Below are positions 47,852 through 57,241 of a DNA stretch of 64,000 bases, piece after piece. The position numbers and the translations under genes were made by a program. Origin of the DNA: Gemmobacter aquarius (GTDB lineage: Bacteria > Pseudomonadota > Alphaproteobacteria > Rhodobacterales > Rhodobacteraceae); assembly GCF_003060865.1 (NCBI RefSeq), contig NZ_CP028918.1, positions 1,848,001 to 1,912,000 of the forward strand. Reading direction: 5' to 3'. How positions within the stretch are numbered: position 1 is the stretch's first letter; each line of letters starts with the position of its first letter. The notes below the pieces were generated by a model, which saw only the letters and a list, made by a program, of their open reading frames with translations, was not told the DNA's origin and made no database searches.

Positions 47852-47879
47852 CAAAAGGGCGGCCCTGCGGGACCGCCCT
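47852..47879. terminator. Bidirectional terminator between the PAS_5 and DAHP synthase genes
   Basis: AAAGGGCGG, ten bases, CCGCCCTTT: 9-bp stem with A and T edges, extended inside by CCCTGCGGGA. It serves both converging genes. Confidence 0.88.
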
Positions 47880-47900
47880 TTGATGTTGGCGAGTATATGC

Positions 47901-49271
47901 TTACAGCGCGACGCGGCGTTCGGTGTCGCGGCGGGCGGTGAGTTCTTCGGCCACGAGGAACGCCAGTTCCAGCGACTGCGAGGCATTGAGGCGCGGATCG
48001 CAGGCGGTGTGGTAGCGGTCGGACAGGTCTTCGTCCGTCACGGCGCGCAGGCCGCCGGTACATTCGGTCACGTCTTTGCCTGTCATCTCGAAATGCACGC
48101 CGCCGGGGATGGTGCCTTCGGCTTTGTGGATGGCGAAGAATTCGCGGACTTCGCGCAGGACAGAATCGAAGGGGCGGGTTTTGTAGCCGGTGGACGATTT
48201 GATCGTGTTGCCGTGCATCGGGTCGCAGGACCACACGACATTGGCGCCTTCGGCCTGCACCGTCTTGATCAGGCGCGGAAGGTGGTCGCCCACCTTGCCT
48301 GCACCGAAACGGGCGATCAGGGTCAGGCGGCCCGCCTCGTTTTGCGGGTTCAGCTTGGCCATGAGCACCTTGAGGTCTTCGGCGGTGGTCGAGGGGCCGC
48401 ATTTCAACCCGATTGGGTTGATGACGCCACGGCAGAATTCGACATGCGCGCCATCGGGCTGGCGGGTGCGGTCGCCGATCCAGATCATGTGGCCCGAGCC
48501 TGCGATGTTCTGGCCGGTGATGCTGTCGACGCGGGAGAGTGCTTCTTCGTATTCCAGAAGCAGGGCTTCGTGGCTGGTGTAGAAATCGACGGTGGAAAGT
48601 GTATGCGCGGTTTCGGCGTTCACGCCTGCAGCGTTCATGAAATCGAGCGCGTCCGATATGCGGTTGGAAAGCTCGCGGTAGCGTTCGGCCTTGTCATGTT
48701 CGGCAAAACCGAGGGTCCAGCTATGCACGCGGTGGATATCGGCAAAACCGCCCGTCGAGAAGGCGCGCAAAAGGTTGAGGCTGGCTGCGGCCTGCGTATA
48801 GGCCTGCAACATGCGCTGCGGGTCGGCCATGCGGGCCTGCGGCGTGGGATCGAAACCGTTGATGATGTCGCCCTTGTAGGAGGGCATCTCGACACCGTCG
48901 ATCACCTCGGTCGGGGCGGAGCGGGGTTTGGCGAACTGGCCCGCCATGCGGCCGACCTTGATGACCGGAACCTTGGCGCCATAGGTCAGCACCACCGCCA
49001 TTTGCAGCATGACGCGGAAGGTGTCGCGGATGTTGTCGGCCGAAAATTCGGCAAAGGATTCAGCGCAGTCGCCACCTTGCAGCAGGAAAGCCTTGCCTTC
49101 GGCTGCAAGGGCGAGTTGCTTTTTCAGCTTGCGGGCTTCGCCCGCAAAGACCAAGGGCGGATATTTGGCAAGCTGCGCCTCGACGGCGTTAAGCGCTGCC
49201 TGATCCGGATAATCGGGCATCTGGATCCGCGGCTTTGCGCGCCAATCCGATTTGGTCCAGCCCTTGGTCAT
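47901..49271 (-). CDS. Class II 3-deoxy-7-phosphoheptulonate synthase
   Basis: First step of the shikimate pathway. About 456 residues, plant-type class II enzyme: [19 protein letters not shown] at the N-terminus, [18 protein letters not shown], metal and substrate motifs CDPMHGNT and [15 protein letters not shown] 49271 follows GGAGTGAG. Divergent from the GlxA-type regulator gene. Confidence 0.95.
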   Translation of the reverse strand: MTKGWTKSDWRAKPRIQMPDYPDQAALNAVEAQLAKYPPLVFAGEARKLKKQLALAAEGKAFLLQGGDCAESFAEFSADNIRDTFRVMLQMAVVLTYGAKVPVIKVGRMAGQFAKPRSAPTEVIDGVEMPSYKGDIINGFDPTPQARMADPQRMLQAYTQAAASLNLLRAFSTGGFADIHRVHSWTLGFAEHDKAERYRELSNRISDALDFMNAAGVNAETAHTLSTVDFYTSHEALLLEYEEALSRVDSITGQNIAGSGHMIWIGDRTRQPDGAHVEFCRGVINPIGLKCGPSTTAEDLKVLMAKLNPQNEAGRLTLIARFGAGKVGDHLPRLIKTVQAEGANVVWSCDPMHGNTIKSSTGYKTRPFDSVLREVREFFAIHKAEGTIPGGVHFEMTGKDVTECTGGLRAVTDEDLSDRYHTACDPRLNASQSLELAFLVAEELTARRDTERRVAL

Positions 49272-49447
49272 TGGTCTCACTCCGACAGTTTCAGAAATAG
49301 GACAGTTTGCGGTAACGCCGTGCGGTATAAGGAAAGCGGCGGCATATGCAAAGGGAGAAACTGGCCTGATCCGCAGCGGGACGGTGCTTGCAGTTTGAAA
49401 GATTTCCTGTTTGGCTGCGCCCGAAACCGACACCAACAGGTCGCATC

Positions 49448-50464
49448 ATGTCCCTCGCCCCGAAAAAAGCCCTGAACGTCGGCAAGGCCGTCGAACCGCG
49501 CCGCTTTGTCTTTCTGCTGCTCGACCGCTTTACGATGCTGTCCTTTGCGGGCGCGATCGAGCCTTTGCGGATTGCGAACCGGATTTCGGGCCAACCGCTT
49601 TATACGTGGAAGCTGGCGGGCGAAGGCGGCGACTTTGCGACCTGCTCGAATGGCGCGGCCTTCAAGCTGGATATGGGGCTGGACGAGATCGAGCGCGAGG
49701 ACACGGTGCTGGTCTGCGGCGGGATCGATGTGCAGCGGGCGACCACGAAGTCGATCCTGAACTGGCTGCGGCGCGAGGCGCGGCGGGGTGTGACGATGGG
49801 GGGCTTGTGCACGGGGGCTTATGCCGTTGCCAAGGCGGGGCTGCTCGACGGGAAGAAAGCGACCATCCATTGGGAGAATCAGGACGGTTTCCTTGAGGAA
49901 TTCGAAGATGTGAAGCTGACGAAATCTGTCTTCGTGATGGACGGGAACCGCTGGAGCACGGCGGGGGGGACAAGCTCGCTTGATCTGATGCTCAAGGTGA
50001 TCGCGGCGGATCATGGCGAGGATATCGCCAATACGGTGGCCGACCAGTTGATCTATTCCACCATCCGCACCGATCAGGACACGCAGCGCCTGTCGATCCC
50101 GACGCGGATCGGCGTGCGGCACCCCAAGCTGTCACAGGTCATCCAGATGATGGAGGGCAATATCGAAGACCCGATGTCGCCCGCCGATCTGGCCGAGGAA
50201 GTGGGCATGTCGACGCGGCAGCTGGAGCGGTTGTTCCGCCGCTATCTGAACCGCAGCCCCAAGCGGTATTACATGGAATTGCGGCTGCAAAAGGCGCGCA
50301 ACCTGCTGATGCAGACGGATATGAGCGTGATCAACGTGGCGCTGGCTTGCGGCTTTGCCTCGCCTTCGCATTTCTCGAAATGCTACCGCGCGCATTACAA
50401 CACAACGCCCTACCGCGAGCGCGGAACCCAAGGCGGCGGCACGGGGGTGCGATTGTCGATCTGA
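49448..50464 (+). CDS. GlxA family transcriptional regulator (GbdR-like)
   Basis: 338 residues. A DJ-1/PfpI-like domain (about 20-190; FVFLLLDRFTMLSFAGAIEPLRIAN, GGLCTGAYAVAKAGLLDG) is followed by an AraC-type double helix-turn-helix (about 225-330; SPADLAEEVGMSTRQLERLF). The N-terminal pattern matches GbdR-type regulators of glycine-betaine and dimethylglycine use. This fits the dimethylglycine dehydrogenase-like gene 8 kb away, but the link is inference. Its stop overlaps the amine oxidase start by one base. Confidence 0.88.
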   Translation: MSLAPKKALNVGKAVEPRRFVFLLLDRFTMLSFAGAIEPLRIANRISGQPLYTWKLAGEGGDFATCSNGAAFKLDMGLDEIEREDTVLVCGGIDVQRATTKSILNWLRREARRGVTMGGLCTGAYAVAKAGLLDGKKATIHWENQDGFLEEFEDVKLTKSVFVMDGNRWSTAGGTSSLDLMLKVIAADHGEDIANTVADQLIYSTIRTDQDTQRLSIPTRIGVRHPKLSQVIQMMEGNIEDPMSPADLAEEVGMSTRQLERLFRRYLNRSPKRYYMELRLQKARNLLMQTDMSVINVALACGFASPSHFSKCYRAHYNTTPYRERGTQGGGTGVRLSI

Positions 50465-51786
50465 TGATTTCACGCCGGTGTGTTTTGACGAGTGGGTTGG
50501 GTCTGGCCGTGGCAGGGCGGGGGTTTGCGGCATCGGGGCTGGCGGGGAAACGTGTCGTGGTGGTCGGGGCCGGAATGGCCGGGATCGCGGCGGGGCGGGC
50601 GCTGACGGCTGCGGGGGCCGAGGTGGTGATCGTCGAGGCGCGCGACCGTATCGGCGGGCGGGTCTGGACGAGCGGGCTCTGGGATGACCTGCCGGTCGAT
50701 CTGGGGGCAAGCTGGATCCACGGGGTGCGGGGCAATCCGCTGACGGCGCTGGCCGATGCGGCGGGGCTGAAGCGGGTGGCGACCGATTACGAAAGCGCCG
50801 TTGCCATGGCGGGCGGGGACGAGGTCGAAACCGCCGAGGCTTGGGACATCATCGAGGCGGCGCAGGACGGGGCCGAGGATGGGCAAAGCCTGCGCGATGC
50901 GGTGATGGCGCGGGCCGAATGGGCGGCGATGGACGAGGCCGGGCGGGCGGCGCTGCGGCTTTGGGTGCACCGCGCCATCGAACAGGAATATGGCGGCGAC
51001 TGGGGCGCGTTGTCGGCGCAAGAGTTCGACGCCGGCAAGGAATTCGGCGGCGGGGATGTGCTCTTTGCGCAAGGCTACGGCGCTTTGGCGGATACGCTGG
51101 CGCGGGGGCTGGACATACGGCTGGGCCAGCAGGTCGTGGCGGTGCGGGCCGAGGGGCGCGGCGTGGCGCTCGACATGGCGGACGGGGGCGTTCTGGCGGC
51201 GGACCGTGCCGTGATCACACTGCCGCTTGGTGTGTTGCAGGCGGGGGCAGTGCGTTTCATTCCCGCGCTGGGCGAAGCGCGGCAGCGGGCGATTGCAGCA
51301 CTGGGGACGGGATTGCTGAACAAGTGCTGGCTGCGCTTTGACAGCGCGCTGCCGGTGCCCGATGTGGACTGGATCGAGAACCTTGGCCCGACATCGCCAC
51401 TATGGGCCGAATGGGTGAATGGCGGGCGGGCTTTGGGCGCGCCGGTGCTGTTGGGGTTCAACGCCGCAGCGACAGCGCGCGAGGTCGAAAGCTTCGATGA
51501 CCGAGCCACCGTCGCCTCGGCCATGGCGGGGCTGCGCGAGATGTTCGGAAGCGGCTTTCCCGACCCGATTGCCGCACAGGTGACGCGCTGGGGGGGTGAT
51601 CCTTTGGCCCTTGGCTCCTATTCATTTATGGCAGCGGGAAGCACGCCTGACAGCCGCGCGGCGCTGGCCGGGGCGGATTGGGACGGGCGGATCGTCTTTG
51701 CCGGAGAGGCAGCGTCGGTCCAGCACGCCTCGACCGTACATGGCGCGTGGACAAGCGGCGAGGCGGCGGTGCGGGATATCCTTTGA
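50464..51786 (+). CDS. Flavin monoamine oxidase family protein
   Basis: 440 residues. N-terminal SRRCVLTSGLGLAVAG resembles a twin-arginine signal, so export as a folded flavoprotein is likely. FAD motifs: VVVVGAGMAGIAAGRALTAA, EARDRIGGRVWT, and C-terminal GRIVFAGEAAS. Related to polyamine/monoamine oxidases; substrate not determined. Translationally coupled to the GlxA-type regulator (TGATG), suggesting the regulator responds to its substrate or product. Confidence 0.88.
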   Translation: MISRRCVLTSGLGLAVAGRGFAASGLAGKRVVVVGAGMAGIAAGRALTAAGAEVVIVEARDRIGGRVWTSGLWDDLPVDLGASWIHGVRGNPLTALADAAGLKRVATDYESAVAMAGGDEVETAEAWDIIEAAQDGAEDGQSLRDAVMARAEWAAMDEAGRAALRLWVHRAIEQEYGGDWGALSAQEFDAGKEFGGGDVLFAQGYGALADTLARGLDIRLGQQVVAVRAEGRGVALDMADGGVLAADRAVITLPLGVLQAGAVRFIPALGEARQRAIAALGTGLLNKCWLRFDSALPVPDVDWIENLGPTSPLWAEWVNGGRALGAPVLLGFNAAATAREVESFDDRATVASAMAGLREMFGSGFPDPIAAQVTRWGGDPLALGSYSFMAAGSTPDSRAALAGADWDGRIVFAGEAASVQHASTVHGAWTSGEAAVRDIL

Positions 51787-51792
51787 GGGGAC

Positions 51793-51811
51793 GAATTTTC
51801 TGCGAAAATTC
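51793..51811. repeat. Short palindrome, TTTTC-TGC-GAAAA type
   Basis: GAATTTTCTGCGAAAATTC, perfect 8-bp arms and 3-base loop, 7 bases after the amine oxidase stop. Confidence 0.75.
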
Positions 51812-51873
51812 TGGCCCTGCCCCGACCTGCGGCGATGGTCTTTGGGGGTTTCTGCCTTGCCCGGCGGTTGCAT

Positions 51874-51927
51874 GAGTATTTGGACAAGGGTGAAACCGCA
51901 GGCTTGTTCACCTTTGTCAAAATACTC
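51874..51927. repeat. Long inverted repeat with GAGTATTTG arms
   Basis: 21-base arms (GAGTATTTGGACAAGGGTG... and its complement) matching at 19 positions, around a 12-base loop. Lies between two convergent genes. The arm resembles the block after the GC hairpin at 30.1 kb. Confidence 0.8.
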
Positions 51928-51974
51928 GTCTTTGCGACATGAGGTGCAGAGCGCGCGGCTGGCAGTGGGGCCAG

Positions 51975-51991
51975 ATTTTTCGCAGAAAAAT
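51975..51991. repeat. Short palindrome, TTTTC-GCA-GAAAA type
   Basis: ATTTTTCGCAGAAAAAT, 7-bp arms and 3-base loop, just past the end of the sugar dehydrogenase gene. Confidence 0.75.
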
Positions 51992-51993
51992 TG

Positions 51994-53088
51994 TCAGGGG
52001 CGGCTGATGCGATAGGCGGCGCCGTCATAGACCGACAAAAACCAGATCGCGCCGTCGGGGCCTTGGCGGATGTCGCGGACGCGGCCGGTCTGGGGGCTTT
52101 GCAATTGCTCTTCGGCATAGGCGGCGTCGGGGTCGAGGCGCGATACCAGGTCGAATTTCAGGCTGCCGATGAAGACATCGCCCCGCCATTCTGGAAACAT
52201 CGCGCCTTGATAGATCATCAGGCCCGACGGGGCTATGGAGGGGTCCCAGTAGTGGACGGGTTGCTCCATCCCGTCTTGCGCCGTGCCGATGCCGATCGGG
52301 CTGTCGTCGTAATCCTTGCCATAGGTGATGACCGGCCAGCCGTAGTTGCGGCCCGGCTCTACGCGGTTCAGCTCATCCCCGCCTTGTGCACCGTGTTCGA
52401 CGACCCAGAGGTTGCCTGCCGCGTCGAGCGCGGCCCCTTGCGGGTTGCGGTGGCCGGTGGAGTAGACGCCTGCGGCCCAAGCGGGATCGGTCTGGATCGC
52501 GTCACCCTGTGCGGTCAGGTGGATCGTCTTGCCCATCGGCACGGCGGGGTCTTGTGCGGGCATGCCAAGGCCGCGTTCGCCGAAGGTGACGAAGACCGAG
52601 CCGTCAGCCGCTTCGACGAGGCGCGAACCGAAATGGCGCCCCCCGGCGGTGGCGGGGCCGGTAAAGACGGGGCGGAAGTCTTGCAAGGTGGTGCCGTCGT
52701 CCGAAAGCGTACCGAAACCGGTGGCGGTGCCGCCCGTACTACCATTTTCGGAAGTGGCGTAGGACAGCCAGATGCGGCGCGAGGTGGCGAAGTCGCGGGT
52801 GACGAGCACGTCGAGAAGACCGCCCTGCCCTTCCTCCCAGACCTGCGGCAGGCCGGTGATTTGGGTTCTGGCGCTGCCACCCTCTGAAAAGAGCGTCAGC
52901 CGCCCTGCCCTTTCGGTGACCAGAAAGCGACCGTCCGGCAGGAAGGCGAGGCCCCAGGGCTCATCGAGGCCTTGAGCCATGGGGGTGACGGACAGCGCCC
53001 CGAGGCTGGTGTCGAGCGCGGCCACGGGCGGCGCGACAAGGGCTGCGATCAGCGCGATCAGGGCGGCGCTGGCGGCTTTCGGCGGCAT
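51994..53088 (-). CDS. PQQ-dependent sugar dehydrogenase family protein (soluble, periplasmic)
   Basis: About 364 residues with a signal peptide (cleavage near PPVAA, residue 24). Six-bladed propeller of the GDH-B/YliI family: GLDEPWGLAFLPDGRFLVTER, the catalytic-site HFGSRLVEA, GHRNPQGAALDAAGNLWVVEHG, and the C-terminal DIRQGPDGAIWFLS. YliI-type enzymes oxidise aldoses; the substrate here is open. AGGGG precedes ATG 53088. Confidence 0.92.
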   Translation of the reverse strand: MPPKAASAALIALIAALVAPPVAALDTSLGALSVTPMAQGLDEPWGLAFLPDGRFLVTERAGRLTLFSEGGSARTQITGLPQVWEEGQGGLLDVLVTRDFATSRRIWLSYATSENGSTGGTATGFGTLSDDGTTLQDFRPVFTGPATAGGRHFGSRLVEAADGSVFVTFGERGLGMPAQDPAVPMGKTIHLTAQGDAIQTDPAWAAGVYSTGHRNPQGAALDAAGNLWVVEHGAQGGDELNRVEPGRNYGWPVITYGKDYDDSPIGIGTAQDGMEQPVHYWDPSIAPSGLMIYQGAMFPEWRGDVFIGSLKFDLVSRLDPDAAYAEEQLQSPQTGRVRDIRQGPDGAIWFLSVYDGAAYRISRP

Positions 53089-53302
53089 GGTGTGACCCCT
53101 GTTATCATTTCTTGCGCGGTCGCTGCGGACTTTGCCGCGACAGGGCAAAAGATAGGGGCGCACCGGCAAAGGTCTATGGCCGGATATCGCAAACACAGGG
53201 ATTTTACAGCCTCGGGGACCGCAGCCAACAGGTGCTTTCCTTTTGCTGCGAGGCACACTAGCTTGCCCGATCAGGACAATGTTCCAGACAGGGAGTCTAT
53301 CT

Positions 53303-54487
53303 ATGAAAAAATTGCTGCTCGCCACGGCTGCGACCGCGCTTTTCGCCGGTGCCGCCTCGGCAGAGGATGTGAAACTCGGCGTGCTGATCGGTTTCACCGG
53401 TCCCATCGAATCGCTTACCCCGAACATGTTGGCTTCGTCCAAGATGGCGGTCGACGAAGTGAACGCTTCCAAGCTGTTCCTTGACGGCTCGACCCTGACC
53501 GTCGTCGAAGCAGACTCGACCTGCACCGATTCCGCGGCTGCCACCTCGGCTGCCGAGCGTCTGGTGACCACCGATGGCGTGGCCGGTATCGTCGGCGGCG
53601 ACTGCTCGGGCGTGACCGGTGCCGTGTTGCAGAACGTGGCGCGTCCGAACGGGATCGCGATGATCTCGCCCTCGGCCACCTCGCCCGCGCTTTCGACCGC
53701 CGAAGATGACGGGTTGTTCTTCCGCACCGCTCCGTCGGATGCGCGCGAAGGCGAAGTGATGGCTGGCATCCTGATGGAAAAGGGTCTGAAGTCGGTCGCG
53801 CTGACCTATACCAACACCGACTACGGCAAGGGTCTGGCCGAGGCATTTGCCACGTCCTACACCGCGCTGGGCGGAACCATCACGATCAACGCAGCCCATG
53901 AAGACGGCAAGGCCGACTACTCGGCCGAAGTCGGCGCGCTGGCGGCTGCCGGTGGCGACATCCTCGTGGTTGCGGGCTACCTCGACCAGGGCGGCAAGGG
54001 CATCATCCAGGGTTCGCTCGATTCGGGCGCCTTTGACAAGTTCGTGCTGCCGGGCGGCATGGTGGGCGACTCGCTTCCCGCTGCCATCGGTCCGGGCCTG
54101 AACGGGTCGTTCGGCCAGATCGCCGGTTCGGATTCGGCAGGCGCTGCGACCTTCGAAGCCAAGGCCAAGGAACTGGGCTTTGACGGGACCTCGGCCTATT
54201 CGCCGGAATCCTATGATGCGGCTGCGCTGTTCGCGCTGGCGATGCAGGCTGCCAAATCGTCGAAATCGGCTGATTACGCCGGCAAGATCCTCGAAGTTGC
54301 CAACGCTCCGGGCGAGAAGATCTATCCGGGCGAGCTTGCCAAGGGTCTGCAACTGATCCTCGACGGTCAGGACGTGGACTTCGAAGGCGCCACGGCCGTG
54401 GAACTGATCGGACCGGGCGAGAGCGCAGGGCGCTACCGCGAGATCGAGATCAAGGACGGCAAGATCGAAACGATCGGCTTCCGCTGA
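53303..54487 (+). CDS. Branched-chain-amino-acid-type ABC transporter substrate-binding protein
   Basis: 394 residues, signal peptide cleaved after ASA (residue 20). Type I periplasmic binding fold (VKLGVLIGFTGPIESLTPNML; VGGDCSGVTGAVLQNVARPNGI). AGGGAG precedes ATG 53303. First gene of the transporter operon; a hairpin downstream likely sets its higher expression. The ligand is not predictable; the dehydrogenase at the operon end hints at an amino acid or methylated amine. Confidence 0.9.
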   Translation: MKKLLLATAATALFAGAASAEDVKLGVLIGFTGPIESLTPNMLASSKMAVDEVNASKLFLDGSTLTVVEADSTCTDSAAATSAAERLVTTDGVAGIVGGDCSGVTGAVLQNVARPNGIAMISPSATSPALSTAEDDGLFFRTAPSDAREGEVMAGILMEKGLKSVALTYTNTDYGKGLAEAFATSYTALGGTITINAAHEDGKADYSAEVGALAAAGGDILVVAGYLDQGGKGIIQGSLDSGAFDKFVLPGGMVGDSLPAAIGPGLNGSFGQIAGSDSAGAATFEAKAKELGFDGTSAYSPESYDAAALFALAMQAAKSSKSADYAGKILEVANAPGEKIYPGELAKGLQLILDGQDVDFEGATAVELIGPGESAGRYREIEIKDGKIETIGFR

Positions 54488-54515
54488 TCTTTCGCAGGTC
54501 TTGACGAGATGCGGC

Positions 54516-54537
54516 GGCCCGGGCATTAGCCCGGGCC
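54516..54537 (+). terminator. Hairpin between the binding protein gene and livG
   Basis: GGCCCGGGC-ATTA-GCCCGGGCC, perfect 9-bp stem, weak T tail (GTTCGTT). Probably a partial terminator or mRNA-stabilising hairpin inside the operon. Confidence 0.7.
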
Positions 54538-54616
54538 GTTCGTTAAAAAGAGGACCGCGCCACGCTGGCATACCGGCGGGAGACTGGGTCCATAGGGGTT
54601 TTTCCGGGGGATACGG

Positions 54617-55408
54617 ATGATCGTTGTCGAGGATCTTCACCGCCATTTCGGCGGCTTTCATGCCGTTGACGGCGCTTCGCTGACCATCGGGACGGGGTCG
54701 ATCACGGGGCTGATCGGACCGAATGGCGCGGGGAAAACCACGCTGTTCAACGTGATAGCGGGGCGGCTGCCGCCCACGAGCGGGCGCGTGATCATGGATG
54801 GCGAGGATATTACCGGCCTGCCGCCGCACGAGCTGTTTGCCAAGGGTCTGCTGCGGACATTCCAGATCGCGCATGAATTCGGGTCGATGACGGTGCGCGA
54901 GAACCTGATGATGGTACCTGCACGCCAGAAAGGCGAGACGCTCTGGAACGCCTGGTTCAACCGCAACGCCGTCGCGGCCGAGGAAAAGGCGCTTGCCGAC
55001 AAGGCCGACGAGGTGCTGGAGTTTCTGACCATTTCCCATCTGGCCGACCAGAAGGCGAGCCAGATTTCGGGTGGGCAGAAGAAGCTGTTGGAACTGGGGC
55101 GCACCATGATGGTGGATGCCAAGATCGTCTTCCTCGACGAGGTGGGTGCGGGTGTGAACCGGACGCTGCTGAACACCATCGGCGATGCCATCGTGCGGCT
55201 GAACAAGGAGCGCGGCTATACGTTCTGCGTGATCGAGCATGACATGGATTTCATCGCACGGCTTTGCGATCCGGTGATCTGCATGGCCGAGGGCAAGGTT
55301 CTGGCGCAGGGCACTGTGGACGAGGTCAAGAACGACGAGCGCGTGATCGAGGCCTATCTGGGTACGGGGTTGAAGAACAAGGTCAAAGAGGAGGCCGCGC
55401 ATGGCTGA
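54617..55408 (+). CDS. livG: ABC transporter ATP-binding protein LivG
   Basis: 263 residues: Walker [15 protein letters not shown], signature [13 protein letters not shown], Walker [13 protein letters not shown] (Glu present), and the LivG-type C-terminal extension IEAYLGTG. First of two ATPases of the importer. Followed by a 110-base spacer holding two palindromes before livF. Confidence 0.93.
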   Translation: MIVVEDLHRHFGGFHAVDGASLTIGTGSITGLIGPNGAGKTTLFNVIAGRLPPTSGRVIMDGEDITGLPPHELFAKGLLRTFQIAHEFGSMTVRENLMMVPARQKGETLWNAWFNRNAVAAEEKALADKADEVLEFLTISHLADQKASQISGGQKKLLELGRTMMVDAKIVFLDEVGAGVNRTLLNTIGDAIVRLNKERGYTFCVIEHDMDFIARLCDPVICMAEGKVLAQGTVDEVKNDERVIEAYLGTGLKNKVKEEAAHG

Positions 55409-55430
55409 TGTCGCAGGCAGCCGCGCCAAT

Positions 55431-55449
55431 GAATTTTCTGCGAAAATTC
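55431..55449. repeat. Short palindrome, TTTTC-TGC-GAAAA type
   Basis: GAATTTTCTGCGAAAATTC, identical over 19 bases to the copy at 51793, in the livG-livF spacer. Confidence 0.75.
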
Positions 55450-55477
55450 GGGCGCTTTCGCAGCGGGTGGGACCGCT

Positions 55478-55496
55478 GAATTTTCGCAGGAAATTC
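55478..55496. repeat. Short palindrome, one mismatch
   Basis: GAATTTTCGCAGGAAATTC, 29 bases after the previous copy. One arm base differs from a perfect palindrome. Confidence 0.7.
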
Positions 55497-55518
55497 GTAG
55501 CGGTGCGGGGGATGTGCA

Positions 55519-56229
55519 ATGGCTGAACCGTTTCTCATCGGCGAGGCGATGACGGGGGGCTATGGCGGGGCGGATATCCTGCATGGCTGTACCATCGCGG
55601 TCGAAAAGGGCCAGATCGCCGTGATCGTCGGGCCGAATGGCGCGGGCAAATCGACGGCGATGAAGGCTGTGTTCGGCATGCTGCAACTGCGGAGCGGTCA
55701 GGTGAAGCTGGCGGGCGAGGATATCACCGCCCTGTCACCGCAGGACCGTGTGGCCAAGGGCATGGGCTTCGTGCCGCAGACGCAAAACATCTTTACGTCG
55801 ATGACGGTGGAAGAGAACCTCGAGATGGGGGCTTTCATCCGGCGCGACGATTTCAAGGATACGCTGGCGCAGGTCTACGACCTGTTCCCGATCCTGAAGC
55901 AGAAGCGGTTGCAGCCTGCGGGGGAATTGTCCGGCGGGCAGCGCCAGCAGGTGGCGGTGGGGCGCGCGCTGATGACCCAGCCATCGGTGCTGATGCTTGA
56001 CGAGCCGACGGCGGGGGTTTCGCCCATCGTTATGGACGAATTGTTCGACCGCATCATCGAAGTGGCGCGCACCGGCATCTCGATCCTGATGGTCGAGCAG
56101 AACGCGCGTCAGGCGCTGAACATCGCCGACAAGGGCTATGTACTGGTGCAGGGCGCCAATCGTTTCACCGACACCGGAGCGGCCCTGATGGCCGACCCCG
56201 AGGTCCGCCGTTCCTTCCTCGGGGGTTGA
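55519..56229 (+). CDS. livF: ABC transporter ATP-binding protein LivF
   Basis: 236 residues: GPNGAGKSTAMKAV, LSGGQRQQVAVGRALM, VLMLDEPTAGVSP and a C-terminal VRRSFLGG ending typical of LivF. Second ATPase of the importer. Ends one base before livH. Confidence 0.93.
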   Translation: MAEPFLIGEAMTGGYGGADILHGCTIAVEKGQIAVIVGPNGAGKSTAMKAVFGMLQLRSGQVKLAGEDITALSPQDRVAKGMGFVPQTQNIFTSMTVEENLEMGAFIRRDDFKDTLAQVYDLFPILKQKRLQPAGELSGGQRQQVAVGRALMTQPSVLMLDEPTAGVSPIVMDELFDRIIEVARTGISILMVEQNARQALNIADKGYVLVQGANRFTDTGAALMADPEVRRSFLGG

Positions 56230-56230
56230 G

Positions 56231-57241
56231 ATGGATTTTCTGAACGCGTTGATCGCATTCCTCAACTTTGTCTTCGTGCCGGGTCTTGCCTATGGCGCGC
56301 AGCTTGCGCTGGGCGCGCTGGGGGTGACGCTGATCTATGGCATCCTGCGTTTTTCGAACTTTGCCCATGGCGACACCATGGCTTTCGGCACCATGGTGAC
56401 GATCTACGCCACATGGGGGTTTCAGGCCATGGGGATTACCTTTGGCGTGTTGCCGACCGCGCTTTTGGGGCTGCCCTTCGGGATCGCCGCTACGGCGTTG
56501 CTGGTTCTGGCGACGGATTGGCTGATCTATAAATTCTATCGCAAAAAGAAGGCTGTGCCGACCATTCTTGTCATGGTTTCGCTGGGCGTGATGTTCGTGA
56601 TGAACGGGATCGTGCGGCTGTTCATCGGGGTAGACGAGCAGAATTTCGCGGATGGCGGGCGGTTCCTGATCTCGGCCGGTGATTTCAAGGCGATGACGGG
56701 GCTGGCCGAGGGGCTGGCGATCCGGTCGACGCAGGCGATCACGGTCGTGGTGGCGGTGGTCGTGGTGGCCTGGCTGTTCTGGTTCTTGCAAAAGACCCGT
56801 ACCGGCAAATCGATGCGGGCGTTTTCGGACAACGAGGATCTGGCGCTTTTGTCGGGCATCAACCCCGACCGTGTGGTGCAGGTAACGTGGATCATCGCCG
56901 CCGCCCTCGCGACGATTGCGGGGGTGCTTTACGGCTTGGACAAATCGTTCAAGGCCTTCACCTATTTCCAGCTTTTGTTGCCGATCTTTGCCGCCGCCAT
57001 CGTCGGCGGGCTTGGCAACCCCTTGGGCGCGATTGCGGGCGGATTCGTGATCGCGTTCTCGGAAGTCACGGTCACCTATGCGTGGAAGAAGGTTCTGACC
57101 TATGTGGTGCCTGAAAGCATGGCGCCGGACAATCTGATCCAGCTGATGTCGACCGATTACAAACTTGCGGTCAGTTTCGCGATCCTGATCCTTGTGCTGC
57201 TGTTCATGCCCACCGGGCTTTTCAAGGGGAAATCGGTATGA
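56231..57241 (+). CDS. livH: ABC transporter permease LivH
   Basis: 336 residues, about eight membrane helices. LivH-type loop LALLSGINPDRVVQVTWIIAAALA and GLGNPLGAIAGGFVIAF. ATG 56231 two bases after the livF stop; stop overlaps the livM start (ATGA). Confidence 0.93.
   Translation: MDFLNALIAFLNFVFVPGLAYGAQLALGALGVTLIYGILRFSNFAHGDTMAFGTMVTIYATWGFQAMGITFGVLPTALLGLPFGIAATALLVLATDWLIYKFYRKKKAVPTILVMVSLGVMFVMNGIVRLFIGVDEQNFADGGRFLISAGDFKAMTGLAEGLAIRSTQAITVVVAVVVVAWLFWFLQKTRTGKSMRAFSDNEDLALLSGINPDRVVQVTWIIAAALATIAGVLYGLDKSFKAFTYFQLLLPIFAAAIVGGLGNPLGAIAGGFVIAFSEVTVTYAWKKVLTYVVPESMAPDNLIQLMSTDYKLAVSFAILILVLLFMPTGLFKGKSV

Noticed and set aside
53297..55519. 740-codon open frame on the minus strand opposite the binding protein gene and livG
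   Set aside because: Arg/His/Gly-rich shadow crossing two confidently assigned genes and their spacer.
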